DNA from: Shewanella sp. | Lineage (GTDB): Bacteria > Pseudomonadota > Gammaproteobacteria > Enterobacterales > Shewanellaceae | Length of the DNA: 43,894 nucleotides | Assembly (NCBI GenBank): GCA_021462625.1 | Contig: JAJNAU010000003.1 | Span: forward strand, 1 to 43,894 | Reading direction: 5' to 3' | In this document: positions 22,445-32,917 of the stretch, piece by piece | Position numbering within the stretch: position 1 is the stretch's first letter | Layout of the letters: each line of letters starts with the position of its first letter | Made by a program: the position numbers and the translations under genes | Notes under the pieces: model-generated | Seen by the model: only the letters and a program-made list of their open reading frames with translations | What the model was told of the DNA's origin: nothing | The model's database searches: none

Positions 22445-22554
22445 GATACAAGGAATGCCAGCTTGCGCAAGAGGCGTGGCTTACCGCTGCACCTGTAGCT
22501 AGCGGCCCAGTTCTTGCGAAGAACTGGGCAATCGCAAGAACGGTAGCTTGTATC
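22445..22554. repeat. structured palindromic element
   Basis: outer arms GATACAAG/CTTGTATC enclosing GCCCAGTTCTT-GCG-AAGAACTGGGC and overlapping GTTCTTGCGA...TCGCAAGAAC. Confidence 0.7.
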
Positions 22555-22569
22555 TGCAGGCTGTAAGCC

Positions 22570-22600
22570 GATGCTCACGGGACTTATGCGCACCTTTCTT
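22570..22600 (+). repeat. family-2-like MITE end fragment (copy D)
   Basis: GATGCTCACGGGACTTATGCGCACCTTTCTT resembles the right TIR of 16120-16387. Confidence 0.6.
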
Positions 22601-22710
22601 AAGCTTAAGTAAACTAACTGCTTTCAGGCGGGATTATTGCTTGAGTTTCCTGCCGGGTTTATGTACTATCACGCGCCTTAATCAGTCACTTTCTCGTTCC
22701 TTGCCTCCAT

Positions 22711-22758
22711 TTGGTCTGACTGAGCCAATGCCGAGGCTACAAACCCGTAAGGAGCAAT
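22711..22758 (+). promoter_or_regulatory. candidate S6:S18-binding leader of rpsF
   Basis: AGCC-AATGCCGA-GGCT hairpin with CCGA loop just before the rpsF RBS; position and CCG element fit the known S6:S18 motif. Confidence 0.4.
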
Positions 22759-22760
22759 CA

Positions 22761-23162
22761 ATGCGTCATTACGAAATCGTATTTATGGTTCACCCTGATC
22801 AGAGTGAACAAGTACCAGGTATGATTGAGCGTTACACTGGTATCATCACTGAAGCAAATGGCACCATTCACCGTATGGAAGACTGGGGTCGTCGTCAACT
22901 GGCTTACCCAATTCAGGATTTGCACAAGGCTCACTACATTCTGATGAACGTAGAAGCGACTGCTGAGTCTATCAAAGAGCTGGAGACTGCTTTCCGTTTC
23001 AACGACGCTATTTTGCGTAGTTTGGTTATGCGCACTAAAGCTGCCATCACCGAAGCTTCTCCAATGGCCAAGGCAAAAGACGAGCGTGATTCACGTCGTG
23101 CTGTTGCCGCTGAAAAAGCTACTGAAGAAGTTAAAGAAAACGCTGAAGAATCTGCTGAGTAA
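22761..23162 (+). CDS. rpsF: 30S ribosomal protein S6
   Basis: [39 protein letters not shown] 22548 trimmed. Confidence 0.97.
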   Translation: MRHYEIVFMVHPDQSEQVPGMIERYTGIITEANGTIHRMEDWGRRQLAYPIQDLHKAHYILMNVEATAESIKELETAFRFNDAILRSLVMRTKAAITEASPMAKAKDERDSRRAVAAEKATEEVKENAEESAE

Positions 23163-23170
23163 GTTTATTT

Positions 23171-23476
23171 GTGACCACCAATCGCCTGGTGCTGTCTGGG
23201 CACGTACTGAGGTCCAGACAATTTGACAGTCCAGCTGGTATTGCACACTGCATTATTACACTGGAGCACAGCTCTCAGCGCTTCGAAGCCGAAATGCTGA
23301 GAAACGTCTACTGTCAGATTCAGGTGGTATTGAGTGGCCCCCGCTTTAAAGGCGTAACAGACAAACTGAAAGCCGGCGTGGAAGTTGAAGTTGATGGCTT
23401 TATCGCCATGCAGCAACACCGAAACGGACAAAGCCGTTTGGTAATCCACGCTGAAAATGTCGAATTGAAAACTTAG
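23171..23476 (+). CDS. priB: primosomal replication protein N (PriB)
   Basis: MTTNRLVLSGHVLRSRQFDSPAGIAHCIITLEHSSQR; between rpsF and rpsR; GTG start. Confidence 0.95.
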   Translation: MTTNRLVLSGHVLRSRQFDSPAGIAHCIITLEHSSQRFEAEMLRNVYCQIQVVLSGPRFKGVTDKLKAGVEVEVDGFIAMQQHRNGQSRLVIHAENVELKT

Positions 23477-23716
<240 letters not shown>

Positions 23717-23746
23717 TCGGCACTGTTCTAGCTAGAGGAATTGATA

Positions 23747-24199
23747 ATGAACGTTATTCTGCTTGATAAAATCGCTAACCTGGGCAACCTGGGTGACCAA
23801 GTTTCTGTTAAAGCCGGTTATGCTCGTAACTACCTGCTGCCTCAGGGTAAAGCAGTTGTAGCTAACGCTGCCAACACTGAAGTGTTTGACGCTCGTCGCG
23901 CTGAACTCGAAGCCAAACTGGCTGGTGAACTGGCTGCTGCCAACGAACGCGCTGAGAAAATCGCTGCTCTGGAAGCTGTGGTTATCGCTTCAAAGGCCGG
24001 TGACGAAGGTAAACTGTTCGGTTCTGTAGGTACTCGTGACATCGCTGATGCAGTTACTGCTGCTGGCATTGAGCTGAGCAAAGCTGAAGTTCGTCTGCCA
24101 CACGGTGCGCTGCGTACTACCGGTGAGTTCGAAGTTGAAGTTGCTCTGCACACTGAAGTTAAGGCAACCGTTAAAGTTTCTGTAGTTGCAGAAGCTTAA
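23747..24199 (+). CDS. rplI: 50S ribosomal protein L9
   Basis: [36 protein letters not shown]. Confidence 0.98.
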   Translation: MNVILLDKIANLGNLGDQVSVKAGYARNYLLPQGKAVVANAANTEVFDARRAELEAKLAGELAAANERAEKIAALEAVVIASKAGDEGKLFGSVGTRDIADAVTAAGIELSKAEVRLPHGALRTTGEFEVEVALHTEVKATVKVSVVAEA

Positions 24200-24212
24200 T
24201 TTCGATTAGTCT

Positions 24213-24244
24213 GAAAAAACACCGCCTCAGGGCGGTGTTTTTTT
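24213..24244 (+). terminator. Rho-independent terminator of rplI
   Basis: AAAAAACACCGCCTCAGGGCGGTGTTTTTTT. Confidence 0.92.
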
Positions 24245-24287
24245 ATGCCTGGCATTTGGCAAACCTGACGATTCAGGGCAAACAATA

Positions 24288-24822
24288 ATACCAATCCGCA
24301 TAGGGGTTAACTCACTCAGCGAGAAAGAAAAGGCTTGAAGGCAATCATCACAATTGAAGGTCTATCGGGATAAATCAAAATTGTGCTGAGCAGCATTCGC
24401 GCCTTTTAAACTCGCCCTGTGGGAGGGTGTCTGCCACACGATTACTTCACCAAATCGTCTAGTCCTAGGGAAGGTGCGAACAAGTCCTCGCACCGCTCGG
24501 GCTTATGAGCAGAAGCGAGTTCGAGGTATTCAGATAAAGGAAGGCTGGTTGCCTTTCAAAGCTGAATACCAAAGCAATCGTATTTGCTCGAAAGCCCCGT
24601 AGGGCGAGGCTGGCAGCCCTATCTGCTTTGTTGCAGTTCTCGCTAAGGACTAGGGCCATTAACTTCAAACTGCGCCGCGCATCTAGAGGCTGTCAGCACT
24701 CGCAGAGCACGCACGGGACTTATTCGCACCTTCCCTAGATCCGCTATGTCGTGACCAATTTGGCTCGTAATTGAATGGCTGACACCGCTCTGAGGAGATC
24801 AATCTTCTATGCGGACTGGTAT
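24288..24822 (-). repeat. family-3 element with both ends, interrupted by a family-2 MITE
   Basis: ends ATACCAATCCGCATAG ... CTATGCGGACTGGTAT (16-bp TIR, one mismatch); arms align to 20563-20741. Confidence 0.8.
24468..24735 (+). mobile_element. 268-bp MITE-like element, family 2, copy B
   Basis: TA|GGGAAGGTGCGAACAAGTCC ... GGACTTATTCGCACCTTCCC|TA; same length as 16120-16387. Confidence 0.88.
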
Positions 24823-24861
24823 AAAACCAGCCCGCTGGCTGGTGTTACTGTTTGGGTTGCC

Positions 24862-27063
24862 TTAATTGCGGACCAGCTCCAGCTCGTCAATCAGGTTATG
24901 GGCGTTATCCACCTTGTCCATCATCCACAGGATGTAGCGAATATCAACATGTACCGCTCGGGTGATGGTGGGATTGAAGAACCAGTCTTTGGTAATGGCT
25001 TCGTAGGTGGAGTCGAAATTCAGACCCACAAGTTCGCCTTTGCCGTTAAACACGGGAGAACCAGAGTTGCCTCCGGTGGTGTCTACGCTGGAGAGAAAGT
25101 TGACCGGGACTGAGTCGAACTGTTCGGGTTTATCCAGGCAGGAGAATAGACGGCACACAAAACCCCGGGGATCGGCGTAAACAGATTCAACCTTATGCTC
25201 ACCCATATCGCCTTTGGCAATGGCATCCAGTACCTTTTGTGGCGCGTTGAAAGGTTCTACGCCTGTATGCTTGGCGGTGATACCTTCAAGGCGGGTGAAT
25301 GGCTGTTTGTAGAGGCCGTCACGGGACTGATAGCCATCCACCATGCCGTAGGTGATCCTCAGAGTGCCGTTGGCATCCGGATACACCGGCAAGTCGTTGG
25401 CTTTGTAGTAGTCAATTACTGCGGCCATATAGTCAGGGCGCGCTATGGACAGTCTGCCAGCCAGCTCTTTTTCCTCTTTTTCCAACGCCATGTTTTCATC
25501 GTATAGGGCGACGGCCAGACGAATGAAAGGATCTGCACTGTTTTCAAACTGTTCCGGTGATTTATCCATCCAGCCAAGGCGGGTCTCGGCGTCGGTTAAT
25601 CCGGTCAGTGAGTACATGCCGAAAATCTTATCTTCCAGTGAGGCATGATTGTCATAGATCAGCAGCTTATCCAGCTCCGCCACTTTGTGGGACTGGCTCT
25701 GATAGGCCTGGATATCCTGCAACCACAGGGTCTTGTCCACCGACTGCTCGAAGCTGCGATCGATTCGCTTGAGGCTAGCTTCAAACATCTTCATATCCCG
25801 CTCCTGGTAACCGGATTCGCGCTGCGCATCCGGTTTCTGCTTCTCTTTCGCCAGTCGATACAGACGGTTGGCGGCATCCAGCAGGGTACTGGACTGGGCG
25901 TTTTTGAAATAGAAGCTGGTTTGAGTGGCTGCCTGATACTCTGCGATCAGAACCTCCAGCTGACTGATGAGTTCGGTTTGCGCCTTGGAGGTTTGCATCA
26001 GCCAGTCGACAAATGCATCTTCTCTGGCCAGTTTGATACCGGCAATATCTGTAGCACGGAAGCCATCGAGCAAACCGTTGAGCTTCTTCATGCGGTTGGC
26101 GTTGCCCGCCAGAGTACCGGCGTACCTGATGGCAACATTCTGGTTGTTGGCTCCCATAGCTTCAATGGTGTCGATTTGGCGCTGGTATCTGTCAGCCAAT
26201 ACCGGATACAGCCAGTCAGAGGCGAACTCCAGCTCAGAGGTCAGCCGATAGCGGCTGGTAGAACCCGGGTAACCGGCCACAAATACACCATCACCAGCGT
26301 TTACACCATCGGCGTTGACCTTGAGGTAGCTCTTGGGCACATAGGGAACATTATCTGCAGAGTAAGCCGCAGGCTTGCCATCTTTGCCAACATAGGCGCG
26401 CAGGAAAGTGAAGTCACCGCTGTGGCGGGGATATTCAAAGTTATCGATATCACCACCATAACTGCCGACACTTTTTGGCGGCGCGTACACCAGCCGAACG
26501 TCGCGGATGATCAATTGCTTGATCAGATAGTACTCCAGCCCGTTATGGAAGCTGGGTACCGAGCAGCGATAGTTGTCATCCGCTTCACACTCTTTAATCA
26601 GTGCTTTTTTGTTGGTTTCAATCGCTTCATATCTGGCCAGTGGTTCTGCTGGCAGGTTGGCAGTTATCTGTGCGGTGACATCGGTGACGGATTCGGTGAT
26701 ATATAAACGCTCATCGGGGCCGGCGCTGAGCTCTTTATCCTGAGAGCTTGCCAGGAAACCCTGATCCAGATAGTTATGTTCTGGTTTGGTGTTGTACTGA
26801 ATCGCACGGTAGGCACAGTGGTGGTTGGTGACAACTAAGCCTTTAGGAGACACAAAACTGGCGGTACAATACCCCAGTCCTACAACCGCATTCATTGGAT
26901 AACGGCTTAAGTCTGCCAGCTGCTCTGCGGGGATATCTATTCCTCTTTGTTTTAATTTGTCAGCAATAGCAGGCATTTGATAGGGTTGCCATTGCCCCTC
27001 ATCGGCGAAGACTACGCCGGATGACAGCATCAGGGTTGCGACCAATGCGTTACGCATATTCAT
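24862..27063 (-). CDS. S46 family peptidase (dipeptidyl-peptidase 7/11-like)
   Basis: signal peptide; VGLGYCTASFVSPKGLVVTNHHCAYRAIQ; VDTTGGNSGSPVFNGKGELVGLNFDSTYE. Confidence 0.92.
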   Translation of the reverse strand: MNMRNALVATLMLSSGVVFADEGQWQPYQMPAIADKLKQRGIDIPAEQLADLSRYPMNAVVGLGYCTASFVSPKGLVVTNHHCAYRAIQYNTKPEHNYLDQGFLASSQDKELSAGPDERLYITESVTDVTAQITANLPAEPLARYEAIETNKKALIKECEADDNYRCSVPSFHNGLEYYLIKQLIIRDVRLVYAPPKSVGSYGGDIDNFEYPRHSGDFTFLRAYVGKDGKPAAYSADNVPYVPKSYLKVNADGVNAGDGVFVAGYPGSTSRYRLTSELEFASDWLYPVLADRYQRQIDTIEAMGANNQNVAIRYAGTLAGNANRMKKLNGLLDGFRATDIAGIKLAREDAFVDWLMQTSKAQTELISQLEVLIAEYQAATQTSFYFKNAQSSTLLDAANRLYRLAKEKQKPDAQRESGYQERDMKMFEASLKRIDRSFEQSVDKTLWLQDIQAYQSQSHKVAELDKLLIYDNHASLEDKIFGMYSLTGLTDAETRLGWMDKSPEQFENSADPFIRLAVALYDENMALEKEEKELAGRLSIARPDYMAAVIDYYKANDLPVYPDANGTLRITYGMVDGYQSRDGLYKQPFTRLEGITAKHTGVEPFNAPQKVLDAIAKGDMGEHKVESVYADPRGFVCRLFSCLDKPEQFDSVPVNFLSSVDTTGGNSGSPVFNGKGELVGLNFDSTYEAITKDWFFNPTITRAVHVDIRYILWMMDKVDNAHNLIDELELVRN

Positions 27064-27184
27064 TCCTTATTGTTGATTTTTATGTCAGTTTTGTAGAACA
27101 AATAGAGGGCTATCTGTAGCCTATAAGTCTATAGCATGTTGGTTTATATCATATTTCCTAACACCGTTGTAATCGGGAGCGTAA

Positions 27185-28597
27185 ATGTCTTCGCAAGCGG
27201 CCTTTAAGGCCAAAAATAAGCCCAGGGATCCTCAGGTTGAGGCCCTAAAGCTGCCGCCTCACTCGCTGGAAGCCGAGCAGTCGGTGTTGGGTGGCCTGAT
27301 GCTGGACAGCGAGGCCTGGGATAGGGTCGCTGAAGCGATTGTCCGGGAAGATTTTTATTCCCGCTCTCACCGCATGATTTTCAGTGCCATGGAGAAGTTG
27401 GTTGAGTCCGGTCAGCCAATCGATTTGGTGACTGTATCCGAGCAGCTTGAGCTGTCCCACGAGTTGGAAGATGCCGGCGGTTTTGCCTATCTGGGTGAGA
27501 TCGCCAAGAACACCCCCAGCGCCGGTAACATTGTCTCCTACGCGGAAATTGTGCGCGAAAGAGCGGTGGTGCGGGAGCTTATCCGGGTGGCTCAGGAAAT
27601 TGCTGATGCCGGTTATAACCCGGAGGGGCGGGATTCCAGTGCTTTGCTGGATTACGCCGAAACCAAGGTATTCAAGATTGCCGAGCAGCGCGTCAACAGT
27701 GCCGAGAGCGGTCCGGAAGGGATTAAAACCATTCTGGAAAAGACGGTTGATCGCATCGAGCAGCTCTACAATAACCCCCACAATGGCGTGACCGGGGTAT
27801 CCAGTGGTTTTTCTGATCTGGACAATATGACCGCAGGTTTCCAGTCGGGGGATTTGGTCATCGTAGCTGCCCGTCCGTCAATGGGTAAAACCACCTTCGC
27901 CATGAACCTGTGTGAATTCGCGGCCATGAATGAAAACAAACCGGTGTTGATTTTCAGTCTTGAGATGCCCTCGGAACAGATTATGATGCGTATGCTGGCC
28001 TCTTTGGGCCGGGTTGACCAAACCAGGATCCGTACCGGTCAGTTGGATGACGACGATTGGGCGCGGGTATCGTCGACCATGGGGCTAATGCTCGAGCAGG
28101 GTAAGATGTATATCGACGACAGCTCTGGCCTGACGCCTACCGAAGTGCGTAGCCGTGCCCGCCGGATCGCCCGTGAATATGGCGGTTTGTCGATGATCAT
28201 GGTCGACTACCTGCAGTTGATGCAGGTCCCCGCGCTGGCAGACAACCGTACTCTGGAAATTGCTGAAATTACCCGTTCGCTCAAGGCGCTGGCCAAAGAG
28301 CTGGAAATTCCCGTGATTGCCCTGTCACAGCTGAACCGCTCGCTGGAACAACGGGCTGATAAACGTCCGGTGAACTCAGACTTGCGTGAATCCGGATCTA
28401 TTGAGCAGGATGCTGACCTTATTATGTTTATTTATCGTGATGAGGTGTATAACAATGACTCCTCAGACAAAGGTACTGCCGAAATCATCATAGGTAAGCA
28501 GCGTAACGGCCCGATTGGCCGGGTACGTCTGACGTTTCAGGGGCACTTCTCCCGATTTGATAGCTATGCCGGTCCACTGGTATTTGAAGATGGTTAA
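27185..28597 (+). CDS. dnaB: replicative DNA helicase DnaB
   Basis: AARPSMGKTTFAMNLCEFAA, LQLMQVPALADNRTLEIAEITRSLKALAKELEIPVIALSQLNRSLEQR. Confidence 0.97.
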   Translation: MSSQAAFKAKNKPRDPQVEALKLPPHSLEAEQSVLGGLMLDSEAWDRVAEAIVREDFYSRSHRMIFSAMEKLVESGQPIDLVTVSEQLELSHELEDAGGFAYLGEIAKNTPSAGNIVSYAEIVRERAVVRELIRVAQEIADAGYNPEGRDSSALLDYAETKVFKIAEQRVNSAESGPEGIKTILEKTVDRIEQLYNNPHNGVTGVSSGFSDLDNMTAGFQSGDLVIVAARPSMGKTTFAMNLCEFAAMNENKPVLIFSLEMPSEQIMMRMLASLGRVDQTRIRTGQLDDDDWARVSSTMGLMLEQGKMYIDDSSGLTPTEVRSRARRIAREYGGLSMIMVDYLQLMQVPALADNRTLEIAEITRSLKALAKELEIPVIALSQLNRSLEQRADKRPVNSDLRESGSIEQDADLIMFIYRDEVYNNDSSDKGTAEIIIGKQRNGPIGRVRLTFQGHFSRFDSYAGPLVFEDG

Positions 28598-28630
28598 TCC
28601 CTTTGCTTTTTCACTATTCAAGGTGCGTAT

Positions 28631-29710
28631 TTGAAACCTTTTCCCAGAGCCGAGATCCGTCTTGGTGCTTTAACTCATAACCTGCGTCAGCTTAAAACAC
28701 TGGCGCCGGAAAGTCGTGTACTGGCCATTGTCAAAGCCAATGCTTATGGGCATGGGCTGCTGAATGTGGCCCGTCATCTGGATGGTGAGGCCGATGGTTT
28801 TGGTGTGGCTCGCCTGGAAGAAGCTCTGGCGCTGCGCAAAGGTGGTGTAAAGGGGCGAGTGCTATTGCTGGGGGGCTTTTTCATAGCCGAAGACTTACCC
28901 ACTCTGGTTGAACATAAAATTGATACCGTCGTGCATCATGAATCCCAGCTGGAGATGCTGGAGCAGGTGCAACTGGATACACCGGTGAATGTCTGGCTGA
29001 AAGTTGATTCAGGTATGCATCGCCTCGGTTTTGTCGCCGAGAACTTTGATGCTGCGTATCAGCGCCTGCTTCAATGTCCCAATGTGGCCAGTGCAGTGCA
29101 GCTGATGACGCATTTCTCGCGCGCTGATGAGCCTGAGCAGAAGTATACCGAATATCAACTGAAAGTATTTGATGACCTGACGGCAACGCTGCCTGGTGAT
29201 CGCTCTATTGCCAACTCTGCCGGAACCCTGTTCTGGCCAGCCAGTCGCCGCGACTGGATCCGTCCGGGCATCGCTTTGTATGGCATTTCTCCGATGACCG
29301 GGGATGTGGGCAGCAATCATGGTCTGCAACCCGCGATGGAGCTTAAGTCGCGCCTGATCGCAGTTCGGGATCACAAATCCGGCCAACCCGTTGGCTATGG
29401 CGGATACTGGCACGCTTCCCGGGATACCCGGGTGGGCGTGGTGGCCATCGGTTATGGTGATGGCTACCCAAGGAATGCTCCCGAGGGCACGCCGGTGTGG
29501 GTCAATGGCCGGCGAGTGCCCGTGGTAGGGCGGGTGTCTATGGACATGCTCACGGTCGATCTGGGACCTGATGCTGCTGATGCCGTCGGCGATGATGTGC
29601 TGTTATGGGGGGAGGCGCTGCCTCTGGAAGAGGTGGCTGAGCATGTAGGCACCATTGCCTATGAACTGATGACAACATTGATGGTGAGGGTCGCGGTTTG
29701 TTTTGAGTAA
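28631..29710 (+). CDS. alr: alanine racemase
   Basis: [42 protein letters not shown] start. Confidence 0.96.
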   Translation: MKPFPRAEIRLGALTHNLRQLKTLAPESRVLAIVKANAYGHGLLNVARHLDGEADGFGVARLEEALALRKGGVKGRVLLLGGFFIAEDLPTLVEHKIDTVVHHESQLEMLEQVQLDTPVNVWLKVDSGMHRLGFVAENFDAAYQRLLQCPNVASAVQLMTHFSRADEPEQKYTEYQLKVFDDLTATLPGDRSIANSAGTLFWPASRRDWIRPGIALYGISPMTGDVGSNHGLQPAMELKSRLIAVRDHKSGQPVGYGGYWHASRDTRVGVVAIGYGDGYPRNAPEGTPVWVNGRRVPVVGRVSMDMLTVDLGPDAADAVGDDVLLWGEALPLEEVAEHVGTIAYELMTTLMVRVAVCFE

Positions 29711-29753
29711 TCTGTTCAGGCCTGAGTCAGGTCTGTTCAATAAAAATATATGA

Positions 29754-29782
29754 ACGGCAGCATTGTATGCTGCCGTCTTTTT
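29754..29782 (+). terminator. Rho-independent terminator of alr
   Basis: ACGGCAGCAT-TGT-ATGCTGCCGTCTTTTT. Confidence 0.88.
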
Positions 29783-29802
29783 GTGCTTGGAAACTCCCTG
29801 AA

Positions 29803-30999
29803 ATGTCAATAAAAATAGCTACTCTGATACTGTTGTTTATGTTTGTCAGCCCTTTTGTCAACGCCGGCGAGTCTAACGATGATCCTGAATACCAGCCTGA
29901 TTTTGCTGCCGTTCCATTCGCGTTTGCCAGTGAAAACCTCAGTACCGCATTTGGCGGTGCGGCAGTACTGAAACATGCCGGCCAACCCCAGGCCAGCCTG
30001 TTTGGCTTTGGTTTGTATACGACCAACGAGAGTTGGGTTGGCTATTTGGGCGTGAACAACTATCAATTGCCTGGACTCAGTCAGTGGCTGTTCAGTGGTG
30101 AACTGTATCAGGGCGTATTTCAGGAAGGCGTTTACTATCTTCCTGATGCCAATGAGGGGGCCCAAAAGACGCTCGCCCACGGCGATGAGCGGTTTGCCAA
30201 GTTTCACGCCAAATATGTGTTGCCGACGGGCTGGGGGCGCCACGGGGCCGCAGCGTCAATGCGCAGTCATGGGACGATTGACTGGGATCCGCTGGAGTCA
30301 GGGGTATCCAGCATTCAACTTTCAGGTTTTATGCAGTCGAGAAAACTCGATGAAACGGCGCACTTACCCCAATATGCGCGGGGGCTTGAACTGTTGATGG
30401 AGTGGGATAACCGTGACAATGGCCGCAACAGTACCCAGGGAGGGCGGTCAAGGCTGAAAGTCCGACATGGCTTTGAGGCTGATGGCAGTCAGGATTGGAC
30501 CACCTGGGAGTTTGAGCAGAGTGCATTTTTATCTGTTAGTGCTAGCGATATGTTTCGACAGCAGATCCTGGCCGCTAATTTTTATCTTGCCGATACGCCG
30601 AGTTGGAGCCGTCAATCGGATGGTAAATATCACAGGCCACCACAGTTTGCCGGGATTGCACTGGGTGGCTTTGAGCGTTTAAGGGGTCACGCCACCCGCC
30701 GCTTTACCGGACGCAGTGCGCTGCTGTACACCCTGGAATACCGTGTACAGCCCCATTGGCAGCCTTTGCAGAACTGGTCGATATTCAATTTTTACGATGT
30801 GCCCTGGTGGCAGTGGGTGACCTTTGTCGAAGCAGGAAAGGTGAGTGATACCTTTTCTGCCGATGCGCTGCATGAGGATATGGCATGGTCTGTTGGGGCC
30901 GGTGTAAGGTTTGAAGTGGAAAGTGTGGTTGTGAGGGCTGAATTCGGCATCAGCGCCGAATCCAACCAGTTCTGGGTGATGGTCAGTCAGCCTTTCTGA
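29803..30999 (+). CDS. BamA/TamA-like outer membrane surface antigen protein
   Basis: signal peptide, beta-barrel pattern, LGGFERLRGHATRRFTGRSALLYTLEYR (RLRG-like motif). Confidence 0.75.
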   Translation: MSIKIATLILLFMFVSPFVNAGESNDDPEYQPDFAAVPFAFASENLSTAFGGAAVLKHAGQPQASLFGFGLYTTNESWVGYLGVNNYQLPGLSQWLFSGELYQGVFQEGVYYLPDANEGAQKTLAHGDERFAKFHAKYVLPTGWGRHGAAASMRSHGTIDWDPLESGVSSIQLSGFMQSRKLDETAHLPQYARGLELLMEWDNRDNGRNSTQGGRSRLKVRHGFEADGSQDWTTWEFEQSAFLSVSASDMFRQQILAANFYLADTPSWSRQSDGKYHRPPQFAGIALGGFERLRGHATRRFTGRSALLYTLEYRVQPHWQPLQNWSIFNFYDVPWWQWVTFVEAGKVSDTFSADALHEDMAWSVGAGVRFEVESVVVRAEFGISAESNQFWVMVSQPF

Positions 31000-31020
31000 C
31001 TGTTCAAAGGCTTGGGGATG

Positions 31021-31485
31021 TTATTCCTCAAAGCAGATTTCGACAAAGGCTCGACCATGCATGCTATTGAAAGGAATGATGATTTTTTTGCCCCGACCGA
31101 CATGGGAAATGGCGTGTTCTTTGCCTGTGACGACTATGGGGGTCGCCATATCAAATTCGAATCCCTGCCCGCCCAACACGCGTTTGGCGCCGCCAGATAC
31201 CATATTCGTAAGCTCACCGACCATGTCAGTCACATCTTCGTTTATTTCATCCGGCGCTTCACCCAGCATATTTTGCATGACTTTCAGCGCCAAGCGCTTT
31301 TCAAAGGTCAGTGACAGGGAACCTCTGGTCTGCTCTCCCACCATACCAATTACCCCTGAGATGTCGCCTTTGGCGATTTCATCATGTTTGAGCATAGGTT
31401 TGCTGGGTGTCAGATTAACTGTCGCCATGGTGCTGACAACGTTAAGGAATGCATCTAAAAACGGGTTTATAAATTGGACATTCAT
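31021..31485 (-). CDS. cheX: CheX-family chemotaxis phosphatase-like protein
   Basis: MNVQFINPFLDAFLNVVSTMATVN...DVTDMVGELTNMVSGGAKRVL. Confidence 0.88.
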   Translation of the reverse strand: MNVQFINPFLDAFLNVVSTMATVNLTPSKPMLKHDEIAKGDISGVIGMVGEQTRGSLSLTFEKRLALKVMQNMLGEAPDEINEDVTDMVGELTNMVSGGAKRVLGGQGFEFDMATPIVVTGKEHAISHVGRGKKIIIPFNSMHGRAFVEICFEE

Positions 31486-31810
31486 AAGTTGTGCACTGCC
31501 CTCATTAATGCTCTTTATATTGCATCCCGCATGAGACGGGGTTTTTGTTCAAGTAGGTACTGATAAGCTTAGGCGAAAAAACATCGGATGCCGAAAATGA
31601 TTTTTGTAAGCCGAACTTATGCTGTCATAGCACCCCGGCCTGATGCGGGTGTATAATTTCGCCCGCTTCTTTGACGCGCACTGTGCATCGGTAACTGAAA
31701 TCACCATTTGCCTTTGCGCGTTTTTCAATTGTAAAAGACGCCATAAGTACAGAGTTTCGCTAAATCGTCCTACCCCATTTTGGGGCCCATATGGGGCACC
31801 ATAAGCCGAA

Positions 31811-31864
31811 ACTCGACGAAACTCGACGAAACTCAAGGCAACTCAAGGCAACTCAAGGCAACTC
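31811..31864. repeat. 10-bp tandem repeat: ACTCGACGAA x2, ACTCAAGGCA x3, ACTC
   Basis: read directly. Confidence 0.97.
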
Positions 31865-31871
31865 GGACAGT

Positions 31872-32903
31872 ATGACAACACCAATCAAAACAGGCGGAAA
31901 GCCAGCAAACTCAATAACTCGGGTCAATAGACGGTTTAGTGTGGCGCCGATGCTGGATTGGACTGATCGTCATTATCGCTTTTTTGCACGTTTGATGTCC
32001 CGGGAGACGCTGCTTTACACCGAGATGGTGACCACCGGAGCAATCCTGCATGGTAAAGGCGACTATCTGTCTTATAACGGTGAGGAGCATCCGCTGGCGT
32101 TGCAGTTGGGCGGCTCCAATCCTGCAGATCTGGCAGCCTGCGCTAAAAAGGCGCAGGAATATGGCTATGATGAGGTCAATCTCAATGTGGGTTGCCCATC
32201 TGACAGGGTGCAGAATGGTAAATTCGGAGCCTGTCTGATGGCTGAAGCCTCACTGGTGGCACAATGTGTGGATGCCATGCGTCAGGTGGTGGATATTCCT
32301 GTGACGGTTAAGACTCGCATCGGTATTGATGAGCTGGACAGTTATGGGTTTCTGACCAGCTTTGTGGAAACGGTGGAGGCTGCCGGCTGCGATACTTTTA
32401 TTGTCCATGCCCGTAAAGCCTGGCTGCAGGGATTGAGCCCTAAAGAGAACCGCGAGATCCCGCTGCTGGATTATCCCCGGGTATACCAGCTTAAACATGA
32501 CTATCCGCATCTGCACATATCCATCAATGGCGGAGTGACCAGCATAGAGCAGGCAAAAGATCATCTAAAACACCTAGATGGCGTGATGGTGGGGCGTGAG
32601 GCGTATCAACAGCCCTATATTCTGTCCCGGGTTGATAATGAGCTTTGTGAACATCAGTTACCTGTGTTGAGTCGAGAGGAGGTTATCGAGAAACTGATCC
32701 CTTATATTGAGAAACATCTGGCTGACGGTGGGCGTTTGAATCATATAACCAGACATATCATTGGGTTATATCAGGGATTACCAGGTTCAAGAGCCTGGCG
32801 CAGACATCTGAGCGAGAATGCCCATAAATCCGGCGCTACAGCCCAGGTGGTATTGGACGCACTGGGCAAAATGGCCCAACAGGCAGTTGTGCAGGCAGAG
32901 TAA
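31872..32903 (+). CDS. dusA: tRNA-dihydrouridine synthase A
   Basis: [62 protein letters not shown]; start placed after the 10-bp repeats. Confidence 0.95.
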   Translation: MTTPIKTGGKPANSITRVNRRFSVAPMLDWTDRHYRFFARLMSRETLLYTEMVTTGAILHGKGDYLSYNGEEHPLALQLGGSNPADLAACAKKAQEYGYDEVNLNVGCPSDRVQNGKFGACLMAEASLVAQCVDAMRQVVDIPVTVKTRIGIDELDSYGFLTSFVETVEAAGCDTFIVHARKAWLQGLSPKENREIPLLDYPRVYQLKHDYPHLHISINGGVTSIEQAKDHLKHLDGVMVGREAYQQPYILSRVDNELCEHQLPVLSREEVIEKLIPYIEKHLADGGRLNHITRHIIGLYQGLPGSRAWRRHLSENAHKSGATAQVVLDALGKMAQQAVVQAE

Positions 32904-32917
32904 CACCTGTCATGACG

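Noticed and set aside
22445-22554. Integron attC site
   Set aside because: Inverted-repeat shape is suggestive, but no RYYYAAC/GTTRRRY core sites or integrase were found
24465-24668. 67-aa minus-strand ORF
   Set aside because: Falls inside MITE copy B; chance ORF
25645-26706. 353-aa plus-strand ORF opposite the S46 peptidase
   Set aside because: Antisense shadow of a well-supported coding gene; no recognizable domain
31752-31864. Phage or integrative-element attachment site at the dusA 5' end
   Set aside because: dusA is a known integration target, but no integrase gene or island boundary duplication is visible; the repeats are short tandem units
31791-31871. N-terminal extension of DusA ([27 protein letters not shown])
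   Set aside because: Encoded by 10-bp repeats that are not a multiple of three and so would not preserve frame; start at 31872 fits the protein family better
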